Assembly: GCA_021731005.1 (NCBI GenBank)
Contig: JAKFYF010000002.1
Span: 1 to 32,071, forward strand
Length of the DNA: 32,071 nt
Origin: Hyphomonadaceae bacterium
GTDB taxonomy: Bacteria > Pseudomonadota > Alphaproteobacteria > Caulobacterales > Aquidulcibacteraceae
Reading direction: 5' to 3'
Shown: positions 17,627 to 27,003 of the stretch, in pieces
Layout: each line of letters opens with the position of its first letter
How positions within the stretch are numbered: the stretch's first letter is position 1
Program-made: the position numbers and the translations under genes
Notes under the pieces: model-generated
Database searches by the model: none
Seen by the model: only the letters and a program-made list of their open reading frames with translations
What the model was told of the DNA's origin: nothing

Positions 17627-18289
17627 ATGGCGCGTTTGCTCATTGCACCTTCGATTCTGGCGGCTGATTTCGCCAAGCTTGGCGAGGAGGTGTGCGCGGT
17701 CGCCGCCGCCGGCGCCGACATGATCCATGTCGATGTCATGGACGGTCATTTCGTTCCCAACATTTCCGTCGGCCCGGCGGTGGTGAAGGCGCTGCGCCCC
17801 CACACCAAGCTGCCGCTCGATGTGCATCTGATGATTTCGCCGGTCGATTCCTACATCCAGGCCTTCCGCGACGCCGGCGCCGACATCATCACAATCCATC
17901 CCGAGGCTGGCCCCCACGTCCACCGCACATTGCAGGCGATCCGCGCGAGCGGCGCCAAGGCCGGCGTTTCGCTCAATCCCGGCACGCCGGCGGCGGCGAT
18001 CGATCCCGTGCTCGATCTCGTCGACCTCGTGCTGGTGATGAGCGTCAATCCCGGCTTCGGCGGCCAGAGCTTCATAGAAAGCGCCTTGGGCAAGATCGAG
18101 GCGATCCGCGGCAAGATCGAAGCGTCGGGGCGCGACATAATCCTCGAGGTCGATGGCGGCGTTAACGCTGAGACCGCCGTGCGCGCAATCGCCGCCGGCG
18201 CCGATGCTCTGGTCGCCGGAACTGCGGTGTTCGGAGGCGATTCCAGCGCTTACGCCGACAACATCAGGCGTCTGAGAAACACGGGATAG
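17627..18289 (+). CDS. rpe: Ribulose-phosphate 3-epimerase
   Basis: [66 protein letters not shown]. Confidence 0.97.
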   Translation: MARLLIAPSILAADFAKLGEEVCAVAAAGADMIHVDVMDGHFVPNISVGPAVVKALRPHTKLPLDVHLMISPVDSYIQAFRDAGADIITIHPEAGPHVHRTLQAIRASGAKAGVSLNPGTPAAAIDPVLDLVDLVLVMSVNPGFGGQSFIESALGKIEAIRGKIEASGRDIILEVDGGVNAETAVRAIAAGADALVAGTAVFGGDSSAYADNIRRLRNTG

Positions 18290-18293
18290 AGCC

Positions 18294-19925
18294 GTGACAG
18301 AGTGGCGCGCCAATCCGTTTCACCGCATGCGCCTCGGCGACGCCGCGCCTGAGCAGATCGCGGCATGGGGCGAGGATCCGCGCGTTGGCGATACCGAGCG
18401 CGGCCGCGATCTCGGCAGAGGCGTATGGCGTATCGCCGGAGAGCGTCTAGCGGGCGAGCATTCCCTGCCCTGGCGCGCGCGCCATCCATCGCGCCACTTC
18501 AGCGCGCGGCTGCATGCCTTTGTCTGGCTGGTCGATCTCGCCGCGGTCGGCCCTTCCGCGCACGCGCGCATCGCCGAGTTGATCAAGTCATGGGTCGAAC
18601 ACTACGGCGAATGGGACGAACTCGCCTGGGACCCCGAGCTTACCGCCGAGCGGCTCTATGCGTGGCTGACCTGGGGCCGACCGGCGTTTGAATTCGGCGC
18701 CCCCGAGCGGCGCGAGGAATTGTCGCGCGCCACCGCGCGCCAAGCGCGCCTGCTTATGGTGTCGCAAAACGAATTGGCCGATCGCCGCCTCGGTTCGATC
18801 AAAGCGGGCGCGGCCTTGGTGCTTGCGGGCGCTGCCGGCATGCCCGACGCCGAACGCATGACCGAGCAAGGCGAGGAGATGCTGATCGAGGCTTGCGCGC
18901 AGCAGTTCCTCCCCGATGGCGGCCACCTCTCGCGTTCGCCGGAAGCGCTGGCGGAAGCGCTGTGCGACATCCTCACCGCCTGCGCCGCGCTTGCAGATCC
19001 GCCGCCCGTAGTGCGCGAAACTCCGCCCAAGCTGGCCAACATGCTGCGCATGCTGCGCCTGGGCGACCGCGGGCTGGCCTGCTTTAACGGCGGCGCCGAG
19101 GGTTCGGCGCTCTCGATCGATGCGGCTCTCGCGCGCGTTGGCGGTGAGGCGCGCACCTTTTTGTTCGCGGAACGCTCCGGCTACCAGCGGCTTGAAGCAG
19201 GCGCAACGGTTGCGGTGATGGATGTGGGCGCGGCCCCGCCGCTCTCCTACTCCGAGCGCGCGCACGCGAGCGCATTGGCGTTCGAGATGTCGAGCGAGAG
19301 CGAGCGGCTGGTGGTCAATGTGGGCGCGACGCGCGAACTGGCGCCGGCGATGCGCATGGCCGCGCGCGCCACCAATGGCCATTCAACGCTGATCCTGGGC
19401 GATGCGCTCTCGGCTATCCTCGAAGGCCCGCGCCTCGGCCGCGGCAATGCGCGCATGCTGGGGCCCAATCTCGACGACGTGCGCCGTTCCGCCGATGAGA
19501 GCGGCGTCACCGTGCAGGGCCGCCATGATGGCTATCGCGAGAAGTTCGGCCTGCTGCATCGGCGTTATCTGTTCCTGGACGCGGAAGGAAGGAACTTGCG
19601 CGGCATCGACGAGATGATCCGGCCAATGAAGCTCCGGGGTGGGCCGACAAGGAAGCCGATCCCCTTCGTGGTGCGCTTCCACCTGCATCCCGATGTGCGC
19701 GCGCGCCCGTTCGAGCAGAACGCGCTGATGCTGGAAACCCCGCGCGGGCAACGCTGGCGCTTCCGCACCGACGCGCCTGGCATGGCGATCAGCGCCTCCA
19801 CCTATTGGGGCGGACGCGCCCCGCGCGAGACCCACCAGATCGTGCTGTCCGGCGAAGCCGATCCGATGGGCCACGGTCTCGCCCCGCCGAACCGCGTGCG
19901 CTGGGCGCTGGCGAGGCTGGAGTGA
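18294..19925 (+). CDS. Heparinase II/III family protein
   Basis: N-terminal helical toroid (LAWDPELTAERLYAWL), FNGGAEG, GHSTLILGD, VRFHLHPDVRARPFEQNALMLETPRGQRWRFR; adjacent to rsmB-rpe. Confidence 0.85.
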   Translation: MTEWRANPFHRMRLGDAAPEQIAAWGEDPRVGDTERGRDLGRGVWRIAGERLAGEHSLPWRARHPSRHFSARLHAFVWLVDLAAVGPSAHARIAELIKSWVEHYGEWDELAWDPELTAERLYAWLTWGRPAFEFGAPERREELSRATARQARLLMVSQNELADRRLGSIKAGAALVLAGAAGMPDAERMTEQGEEMLIEACAQQFLPDGGHLSRSPEALAEALCDILTACAALADPPPVVRETPPKLANMLRMLRLGDRGLACFNGGAEGSALSIDAALARVGGEARTFLFAERSGYQRLEAGATVAVMDVGAAPPLSYSERAHASALAFEMSSESERLVVNVGATRELAPAMRMAARATNGHSTLILGDALSAILEGPRLGRGNARMLGPNLDDVRRSADESGVTVQGRHDGYREKFGLLHRRYLFLDAEGRNLRGIDEMIRPMKLRGGPTRKPIPFVVRFHLHPDVRARPFEQNALMLETPRGQRWRFRTDAPGMAISASTYWGGRAPRETHQIVLSGEADPMGHGLAPPNRVRWALARLE

Positions 19926-20014
19926 GTGAGCCGGGCTGATGTTGCCGCAAGCGACCATGCTCCGCGTCGAAACTTGCACCGAGTTTGCGCGAAAACGCGT
20001 GGCGCGCGAGCCGC

Positions 20015-20797
20015 CTAGAGCTTCCGCTCCACCATATCCTTCTTGATCTCGGCGATGGCTTTCGCGGGGTTGAGCCCTTTCGGGCAGACCTGCGCGCAAT
20101 TCATGATGGTGTGGCAGCGATAGAGTTTGAACGGGTCTTCGAGCGCATCGAGGCGTTCGCTTTTGTGGTCGTCGCGGCTGTCGGAAATCCAGCGTTGCGC
20201 TTGCAGCAGCGCAGCGGGTCCCATGAAGCGGTCGCCGTTCCACCAATAGGAGGGGCACGCCGTCGAACAGCAGGCGCAAAGAATGCATTCATAAAGCCCA
20301 TCGAGCTTGGCGCGCTCTTCCGGGCTTTGCCTGCGCTCAGCCGAGGGATCGGGTGAGACAGATTGCAGATACGGTTCGATTGCCGCGTATTGCGACATGA
20401 AAGTGGTGAGATCGGGCACCAGATCCTTGATCACCGGCTGATGCGGCAACGGTGAAACCGTGATCGGTCCCGCCGGCAATTCGTCCATGCCCTTGGTGCA
20501 CGCGAGCGTATTGCGCCCGGAAATGTTCATCGCGCACGAGCCACACACACCTTCGCGGCAGGAGCGGCGAAACGCGAGCGTCGGATCGATGTCGTTCTTG
20601 ATCGCGATCAGCGCATCGAGCACCATCGGCCCACACGCGCCGAGATCGACGCCATAAGTATCCCAGCGCGGATTTTCGCCGGAATCCGGATCGTAACGGT
20701 ACACCTTGAACTGGCGCACGCGCTTGGCGCCCTTCGCCGCCTTGTAGCGTTTGCCGGCCTTGACCTGGGAGTTCTTCGGCAGCGTGAGTTCGACCAT
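20015..20797 (-). CDS. sdhB: Succinate dehydrogenase iron-sulfur subunit
   Basis: [67 protein letters not shown]. Confidence 0.97.
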   Translation of the reverse strand: MVELTLPKNSQVKAGKRYKAAKGAKRVRQFKVYRYDPDSGENPRWDTYGVDLGACGPMVLDALIAIKNDIDPTLAFRRSCREGVCGSCAMNISGRNTLACTKGMDELPAGPITVSPLPHQPVIKDLVPDLTTFMSQYAAIEPYLQSVSPDPSAERRQSPEERAKLDGLYECILCACCSTACPSYWWNGDRFMGPAALLQAQRWISDSRDDHKSERLDALEDPFKLYRCHTIMNCAQVCPKGLNPAKAIAEIKKDMVERKL

Positions 20798-20842
20798 GGC
20801 GCGGTGATGGCGGGGTGCGCCGGGGCCGTCAAGTCCCGCGCG

Positions 20843-22261
20843 CTACCCGGCTTCGGCCGCCTTGCCGTACCAATCGATCCGCCGCGTCGCCAGCATGGCC
20901 GCGGTCAGCACCGCGAACGCCACCACCGAGCCCGCCAGCAGCGCGAAATCCTCAAGCGTCATCAGCACGTACATCGCCGCATAGAGCGCCGCTAGGCTCA
21001 CCAGTGCGCGCAGCCCCACCGCGCGTGAGTTGAAGGCCGCGCCGGCGTAGTAGGCAAGAAGACTCACGGTCGCGCCCGCGGCGATAATGAACGCCCACGA
21101 GAAGCCGATCAGCTCCGTCATCGACAGCAGCAAGAGATAGAATACGCACTGCGCCAGACCGACCAGAATGTACTGCGCCGGGTGGGCTTTCTTGCCGCTC
21201 ACCGCTTCGAAGATCAGGGTCGCCAGGAAGACGATGCCGATGAACATGATGGCGTAGCGCACCGCGCGCGCAACCCCCTGGTAGATGTCATCGGACGCAA
21301 CGAAACTCACCGCCATATCGCGTTGCGCCGCGAGCCCCAAATTGAAGCTGTTGAGGTCGGCCGCCTTCTCCATGCCGCGCGCCACGAACGGCACCCGCCA
21401 GGAAACCGCAAACCCCGCCTCGTTCGCCGTGGGCGCATCGGCGGATTGGAAATAGCCTTCCGCGCGGGTGTCGCTGCGGTCGCCGCGGATAGTAGCGCTG
21501 GTGTCCTGTGCGAAAGCGGCGATGGCGAAGCGCTGCGCGCCGGTCAACTCAAGCCGTGTCTCGACACTGAAGTCCCGCGGCGCGCCGGAAAATCCCGCCG
21601 GTGCCGCGAAAGCTTGCAGGTTCGATGGCAACGGATAGGCTGGCGCGGAACTGAGCCCAGGGCGCGAATAGACTTCGCCGGGGGCAGACACTGCCAGATT
21701 CAGGTCCGATATCGGCTCCAACACGGCGGTGCGGCCATCGGCGAAGCGCAATTGCGCGGCGTTGCGGATCGAGCGGCTGTCGCTGACGAACATGACGAGG
21801 CGCGCTTGCCCCCAATCGAAACGATAGGCCGGGTCCACATCTTCGAGCGCTGCGGCGGGACGAAAGCTGGCTTCGAAATCGGTGATCGCGGTGTAAATGG
21901 CGGCGCGATAGATACCGAGCCGGCGATCTTGAACCGCGAGCGTCGTATCGGCGGCGCCGGTCTCAGCGAACACCACGAACGAGCCGCGTTCGTTGCGGCG
22001 CTGGGTGCGGCCCTGATCGTCGGTGGTTTCGACCGTGCGCTGGTAGGGCACGAGCAGCATCGGCCCACCCACGATTTGAGGGCCGCCTGCCTTGGCCCCG
22101 ATTTCGCTGGTAACCTGCCCAGCGCGGGTTTGCCGTTCGCTGACCAGTCCGCCGACCAGAAGCAGCGGGATGCCCATCACCAGCACCAACAAACACACCA
22201 GCAGCAATTTAAGGCCCAGCGATCCACGCGGGATGAGATTTGAAATCTGGTTTTGCGCCAC
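20843..22261 (-). CDS. creD: Cell envelope integrity / inner membrane protein CreD
   Basis: SLGLKLLLVCLLVLVMGIPLLLVGGLVSER, LFSM-equivalent periplasmic region, HPAQYILVGLAQCVFYLLLLSMTELIGFSWAF. Confidence 0.9.
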   Translation of the reverse strand: MAQNQISNLIPRGSLGLKLLLVCLLVLVMGIPLLLVGGLVSERQTRAGQVTSEIGAKAGGPQIVGGPMLLVPYQRTVETTDDQGRTQRRNERGSFVVFAETGAADTTLAVQDRRLGIYRAAIYTAITDFEASFRPAAALEDVDPAYRFDWGQARLVMFVSDSRSIRNAAQLRFADGRTAVLEPISDLNLAVSAPGEVYSRPGLSSAPAYPLPSNLQAFAAPAGFSGAPRDFSVETRLELTGAQRFAIAAFAQDTSATIRGDRSDTRAEGYFQSADAPTANEAGFAVSWRVPFVARGMEKAADLNSFNLGLAAQRDMAVSFVASDDIYQGVARAVRYAIMFIGIVFLATLIFEAVSGKKAHPAQYILVGLAQCVFYLLLLSMTELIGFSWAFIIAAGATVSLLAYYAGAAFNSRAVGLRALVSLAALYAAMYVLMTLEDFALLAGSVVAFAVLTAAMLATRRIDWYGKAAEAG

Positions 22262-22292
22262 CTTGTTCCTCCCGCGTCATCCAGCGCTTCGA

Positions 22293-22718
22293 TCAAGGCG
22301 AGATGTCGACGCTTACTGTGCTTTGCGGCGGCGTCCAGTTCTCGTCGCTCGGCGCCGGCCTGGCGCTAAGCGCAATCACGAACGCGGCAGCGCCCGCAAA
22401 CGCGCAACCGAAGGACCACAGGAACACCGCCCAGTCATAGCCGCTCGCCATCTTTTCCGCGTCAGCGCCCCGGCGAAGCTGGCCTTGGCGGCGCGCCTCG
22501 ATCAGCAAGAAACCCGCGACGAACACGAAGGGAATCGCAAAGCCCCAGGGCGCCGCCGCTGGCATCCAGGGCCCGATCAGCAGCCCCAAGGCGCCCGCCA
22601 GCACGCCCCCCAGCACCAGAAACTCGGCAAAGCCTTGGCCGCGGTCGCCAAGCATCTCTCGCAGCCGCCGCCGGCGGGCGCCCATTTCGGCGAACATCGA
22701 GGAAAGGAAGGCGTTCAT
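22293..22718 (-). CDS. Hypothetical membrane protein
   Basis: 141-aa ORF with hydrophobic segments, co-oriented directly upstream of creD. Confidence 0.55.
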   Translation of the reverse strand: MNAFLSSMFAEMGARRRRLREMLGDRGQGFAEFLVLGGVLAGALGLLIGPWMPAAAPWGFAIPFVFVAGFLLIEARRQGQLRRGADAEKMASGYDWAVFLWSFGCAFAGAAAFVIALSARPAPSDENWTPPQSTVSVDISP

Positions 22719-22787
22719 GGCGGGGTCACATAGCGCACCAGCGCCGTCCCTCCCAGGGGGCTTCAGGCGCCGCCCTGACTCTCGATA

Positions 22788-22807
22788 TTTAGCCCGCGCG
22801 GGCTAAA
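22788..22807. repeat. Perfect 20-bp palindrome TTTAGCCCGCGCGGGCTAAA
   Basis: Direct read. Confidence 0.95.
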
Positions 22808-22837
22808 GCAGTTCGAGCAGAGCGAACATACCACCCG

Positions 22838-22985
22838 CCCCTCGATGGGGGAGGTGGCCGCGAAGCGGCCCGAGGGGGTGTTCGCGCAGACCATCAAGAA
22901 GACATCTCCCTAGCCTCAGTCCGAGGAAATCGCGGGTCCCACCCCCTCGGTCACGCTGGCACGTCACAGCTCCCCCATCGAGCGG
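22838..22985. repeat. Nested inverted-repeat intergenic element
   Basis: CTCGATGGGGGAG 22841-22853 / CTCCCCCATCGAG 22970-22982; CCGAGGGGGTG 22870-22880 / CACCCCCTCGG 22940-22950; hairpin GGCCGC-GAA-GCGGCC 22856-22870. Confidence 0.75.
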
Positions 22986-23043
22986 GAGTTTTTCAGATTC
23001 CGCTCGGCTCAAAGGTGCTCTACAAGCCATCAAGGAGCGCATC

Positions 23044-25119
23044 ATGAACCTAAAGGCACTGGGCATCGGCATTGGCGCTGTCCTTGGCGTGCTCATCCTC
23101 GCCGTGGTTTTATTCTTTGTCTTCTTCCCGAAAGAACTCGCCGCGCGCGAGGCGGAACGGCGCATCGAGGAAGCCACCGGGCGCGAACTGACGCTTGGCC
23201 AGAACATCGACGTATCGTTCTGGCCGGCGCTTGGTTTTTCGGTCGACCAGGCTTCGCTTTCCAACCCGGAAGGTTTCTCCGCCGCAGATCCGTTCCTTGC
23301 GGCCGACCGCATCGTCTTCGCGGTCAAGGTGATGCCCCTGCTCGGCGGCCGCATCGAGGTCAGGCAGCTCACCTTCGAAGGCGCGCAATTGCGGCTCGCG
23401 GCGAAGGCGGACGGCGCGGCGAATTGGACCTTCCCAACCGAACAGAGCGCGCCGCAACAGCAAACCACCATCGAGGATTTGCGCCTCGACGACGTGCGAC
23501 TGAGCAACGGCCTCATTTCTTTCCAGGGCGCCGACGGCGCGGCGCCCATGACGCTTGAGAATGTCGATGCAAGCCTGGCGCTCACCTCGCTCGACCAGCC
23601 CGCGAGCATCGAAGCGGCCTTCGATTATCGCGGCGAGCGGCTTGATATCGCCAGCGAGATCGGCTTGCCGCGCGGCGTGCTCGAGAAAGGCCAAACGCCG
23701 CTGACAGCACGCGTACGCTCCGGCCCGCTGACCGCCGAACTCGACGGCAGCTTCAATGCCGCCGACGGCGCGCTGGCCGGCCGGTTGGAAGCCAACGGCG
23801 CGAGTTTGCGGCGCCTGCTGGCGTGGATGGGCTCGCCGATGGGCGAAGGCGGCGGCTTTGGGGCTTTCCGGATCGCCGCGCAAATGGCGCACGCGGGCCA
23901 GGAAACCACGCTCACCGACGCCGCGCTCACGCTCGACGCCATCACCGCGCGTGGACGCATCGCGCTCATCACCCAGGAGAACAAGCGCCTGCGCATCGAC
24001 GGCGCGTTGAGTGCAGGGATGGTGGACGTGAACCCCTATCTGCCGGCGCCGGCGGCTGTGCAAGGCGCGGCGCAAGCCGGCGTCGAGGTCGACACAGCGT
24101 GGCCGACGACGCCGCTCGACCTCTCCGGCTTGCGCGCGCTCGACGCCAACCTGAACCTGACGCTGGAGGGGCTCAAATTCCAGCGCATGACGTTCGCCAA
24201 CGTCGCGCTGGCGTTGCGCGTTGCCAACGGCGCCGCCGATGCGCGGCTTTCGCGCATCTCGCTCTATGAAGGCGGAGGAACCGCGCGGCTCATCGCCGAC
24301 GGTTCCGGCGCGGCGGCGCGCATCGCCGTTGAGCTTGACGCTCAGAACATTCAAGCTGAGACGCTGCTGCGCGACGCCATCGGCTTCGACAAGATCGCCG
24401 GCCGCGGGCGGCTGCGCGCTTCGCTGGTTGGCGCCGGCGCCACGCAAGCGGCGCTGATGCGCAGCTGGAACGGAGCGCTGTCGTTCAACTTCAACGATGG
24501 GCAATGGAAGGGCGTCAATCTCGCGCAGGTGGCGCGCACCGTGCAGCAGGCGCTGACCGGCCAGGCCACGGGCGCCGCAAGCGCCACTGACTTCGCCGAA
24601 TTGAGCGCGAGCTTCGCGGTGTCCAACGGCGTGGCGGCGACGCAGGACCTGCGCCTGCTCAATCCGTTGGTGCGACTCGAAGGCCAAGGCCTGATCGACA
24701 TCGGCGGGCAAACAATCGACATGCGCATCGCGCCGCGCGCGGTGCGTTCGCTGCAGGGCCAAGGCGGGGACGCCGCCGTGGCGGGGCTTGGCATTCCGTT
24801 CCGTGTCTCCGGCCCCTGGCCGCGCGTGCGGTTCGCGCCCGCGCTAGGCGACGTCGTGCAGAACGAGCTGCGCGCGCGCATGGGCGGGGTGTTGGGCCAA
24901 GCACAAAGCGGCGGCGGGCTCGGCGCGCTGGGGGACGCGCTGTTCGGGCGCACGCCCGCGGCGCCGAGTCCGTCCACGGGCGAAACCCCGGCTGCCACGC
25001 CTGCCGAGAGCGCAACGCCTGCCACGCCGACAACGCCTTCGCCGGAGCAGCGCGCGCGCGATGCGCTCGGCGGGCTCTTTGGAACCCGTCCAAAAGAAGA
25101 ACCCGCGCCAACACCGTGA
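23044..25119 (+). CDS. AsmA-family protein
   Basis: N-terminal TM; LTLGQNIDVSFWPALGFSVDQASLSNPEGF; C-terminal AsmA_2 region RSWNGALSFNFNDGQWKGVNLAQVARTVQQAL. Confidence 0.92.
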   Translation: MNLKALGIGIGAVLGVLILAVVLFFVFFPKELAAREAERRIEEATGRELTLGQNIDVSFWPALGFSVDQASLSNPEGFSAADPFLAADRIVFAVKVMPLLGGRIEVRQLTFEGAQLRLAAKADGAANWTFPTEQSAPQQQTTIEDLRLDDVRLSNGLISFQGADGAAPMTLENVDASLALTSLDQPASIEAAFDYRGERLDIASEIGLPRGVLEKGQTPLTARVRSGPLTAELDGSFNAADGALAGRLEANGASLRRLLAWMGSPMGEGGGFGAFRIAAQMAHAGQETTLTDAALTLDAITARGRIALITQENKRLRIDGALSAGMVDVNPYLPAPAAVQGAAQAGVEVDTAWPTTPLDLSGLRALDANLNLTLEGLKFQRMTFANVALALRVANGAADARLSRISLYEGGGTARLIADGSGAAARIAVELDAQNIQAETLLRDAIGFDKIAGRGRLRASLVGAGATQAALMRSWNGALSFNFNDGQWKGVNLAQVARTVQQALTGQATGAASATDFAELSASFAVSNGVAATQDLRLLNPLVRLEGQGLIDIGGQTIDMRIAPRAVRSLQGQGGDAAVAGLGIPFRVSGPWPRVRFAPALGDVVQNELRARMGGVLGQAQSGGGLGALGDALFGRTPAAPSPSTGETPAATPAESATPATPTTPSPEQRARDALGGLFGTRPKEEPAPTP

Positions 25120-25180
25120 CCCCAGTTTGCATCAGTAATTGTATTGGGCCGTCAGCACTACTTGACCAATGGGAGCCGCG

Positions 25181-25816
25181 ATGATCCTGATCGGGCAATT
25201 CGACAGCCCGTTCGTGCGCCGCGTCGGCATAGCGCTTGAGCTTTATGGCCTCGCCTATGAGCACAAGCCGTGGTCGACCTTCGGCGACGCCGACAAGATC
25301 GCCGCCTACAATCCGCTGCTGCGCGTGCCGACATTGGTGCTCGATTGCGGCGAGGCGTTAGTGGAAACGCTCGCCATTCTCGACACGCTCGACGAAATGG
25401 CCGGCCCCGAGCGCATGCTCATCCCCGCCAACGGGCTCGGACGGCGCAAAGTTTTACAGGTCGCAGCGCGCGCCGGCGGGATATCCGACAAAGCGGTTTC
25501 GCTCTTCTACAGCCAGCGTTTCCATGAGAACGCCTCGCCGGACTATATCGCCCGCATCAAGGGCCAGATCGCCGCAACATTCGCCTGGCTTGAGCGCGAC
25601 CGCGCCACACCTGCGCGCGAATATTGGCTGGACGGCCGCCTCACCCACGCCGACCTCGCCGTTGCCGCGACCCTGCGCCATTTCCGCGACGCCATGGGCG
25701 AAGGCTGGGATTTCTCGCGCTGGCCGGCCCTGCAGGCGCACAGCGCACAATGCGAGGCGCTGCCCGTGTTCCAAAAGATCTCGCAGCCGTTCGTGTTCAC
25801 ACCGGCGAAGGGATAG
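25181..25816 (+). CDS. Glutathione S-transferase family protein
   Basis: MILIGQFDSPFVRRVGIALELYGLAYEHKPWSTF, NPLLRVPTLVLDCGEALVETLAILDTLDE, LTHADLAVAATLRHF. Confidence 0.92.
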   Translation: MILIGQFDSPFVRRVGIALELYGLAYEHKPWSTFGDADKIAAYNPLLRVPTLVLDCGEALVETLAILDTLDEMAGPERMLIPANGLGRRKVLQVAARAGGISDKAVSLFYSQRFHENASPDYIARIKGQIAATFAWLERDRATPAREYWLDGRLTHADLAVAATLRHFRDAMGEGWDFSRWPALQAHSAQCEALPVFQKISQPFVFTPAKG

Positions 25817-25914
25817 GGGCTGCGCTTTTTCCCCTGCTCGCTTCCCGGGAAATCGATTGCTCGATTGTAACATTTGGCCTATTTCTCCGCGAAACTTGTT
25901 AGGGGGAGCAGACC

Positions 25915-26307
25915 ATGATCGCGCGTTGGATGATTGTTGGGTTCGGCCTTTGGGCCGTGGTGACGTTCGCGTTCCGGTTTGTCGGCCAGTACGTGTTCAC
26001 CGCCGGCACGGGCGGCGTCTCCTGGCTGTTCATGCTGTTGCCGCTCATCATGTTCGCGGCGACCTGGGGGTTGTTGCGGCTGTTCAAGGTCAATGCCTCC
26101 GACCGCGCCGAAGCGGCCTCGATCTTCGCGGTGCCCGGCCTGTTGGTGGGCATCTATGAGATCAACAGCTTCACCGCCGTGTTCCCGAACCTCGACCCCA
26201 ATCTTGGCCCGCAATTCGCGGCGCTGATGTTTGCATGCTACGCCGCCGTGATCATCGCCGGGATCGTCTCCTCGCGCCTGCACCAGATCGGCGGGAGCGC
26301 GAGCTAG
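25915..26307 (+). CDS. DUF5367-like small integral membrane protein
   Basis: Four hydrophobic segments; FAVPGLLVGIYEINSFTAVFPNLDP; GGGGAG SD upstream. Confidence 0.6.
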   Translation: MIARWMIVGFGLWAVVTFAFRFVGQYVFTAGTGGVSWLFMLLPLIMFAATWGLLRLFKVNASDRAEAASIFAVPGLLVGIYEINSFTAVFPNLDPNLGPQFAALMFACYAAVIIAGIVSSRLHQIGGSAS

Positions 26308-26320
26308 CCGTTCGCACTCT

Positions 26321-26344
26321 GGGACCGCGCGCCTTTAGGCGCGC
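26321..26344. repeat. REP-like hairpin unit GGGACC-GCGCGCC-TTTA-GGCGCGC (solitary copy)
   Basis: Same GGACC + 7-4-7 architecture as 15400-15422 and 26905-26927. Confidence 0.7.
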
Positions 26345-26436
26345 ACTCCTGCGATGTGCCGACTCGCGGCTTGGTTGACCGCGCGTTCACTACCTCCGTT
26401 GGCTGAATCCGTAACGCGCTGGCGTTATGATCGGGC

Positions 26437-26823
26437 GTGCCCTCCCACGATCAGTACGCGCTGCGGTCCGGCAGCGAGCGCCGGTTGCAGGCGGTGCAGC
26501 GCGCCTTTCGCGCACTGAATACCCAACACCACTTGCGCTTCGACTCTTGGCGGGCGCATGGGCGGCGATGGCGCTGGCTGCGCCACTGGTTGGGGCCCGC
26601 CCTGATGGGCGTCCTCGTTGGCTGTGGCGCGCTCGCCTTTCACGATCTGTCCGCCACGTTTGGCTCGTCCTCGCTGGCGGCGCGCCACCTTGCTTCAGCG
26701 CCGAATTGCGACGCTGCTCGCGCGCAGCACTTGGCGCCGGCAGCTCGAGGACAGCCAGGTTATTATCCCTGGCATGACGCCGACGAGGACGGCGTCGCGT
26801 GCGAGCCTTGGCTTGGCCGCTAG
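26437..26823 (+). CDS. Excalibur calcium-binding domain protein with one TM helix
   Basis: NCDAARAQHLAPAARGQPGYYPWHDADEDGVACEPW (Excalibur DxDxDGxxCE); GTG start at 26437; TM WLGPALMGVLVGCGALAF. Confidence 0.85.
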   Translation: MPSHDQYALRSGSERRLQAVQRAFRALNTQHHLRFDSWRAHGRRWRWLRHWLGPALMGVLVGCGALAFHDLSATFGSSSLAARHLASAPNCDAARAQHLAPAARGQPGYYPWHDADEDGVACEPWLGR

Positions 26824-26898
26824 CGGGGAGAATCCACGAATCCTCCCCCCGGGGAGAGGGCAGAGTGCGGGAACGGCGTTGGCGGATAGTGTTGTACA

Positions 26899-27000
26899 CA
26901 ATATGGACCGCCGGCGTCCTCGCCGGCATCTCTGGTTCCGTTTGCGCCGCCCTTGCAGGTTGCAGCACCGTGCCGGCGAGGACGCCGGCGGTCCATATTG
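26899..27000. repeat. Composite REP-like element: perfect 30-bp inverted arms, each a GGACC-hairpin unit
   Basis: CAATATGGACCGCCGGCGTCCTCGCCGGCA 26899-26928 and its exact reverse complement 26971-27000, separated by 42 nt. Confidence 0.9.
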
Positions 27001-27003
27001 GCG

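Noticed and set aside
21182-22243. 353-aa plus-strand ORF
   Set aside because: Antisense shadow of creD.
23110-24762. 550-aa minus-strand ORF
   Set aside because: Antisense shadow of AsmA; composition typical of GC-driven spurious ORFs.
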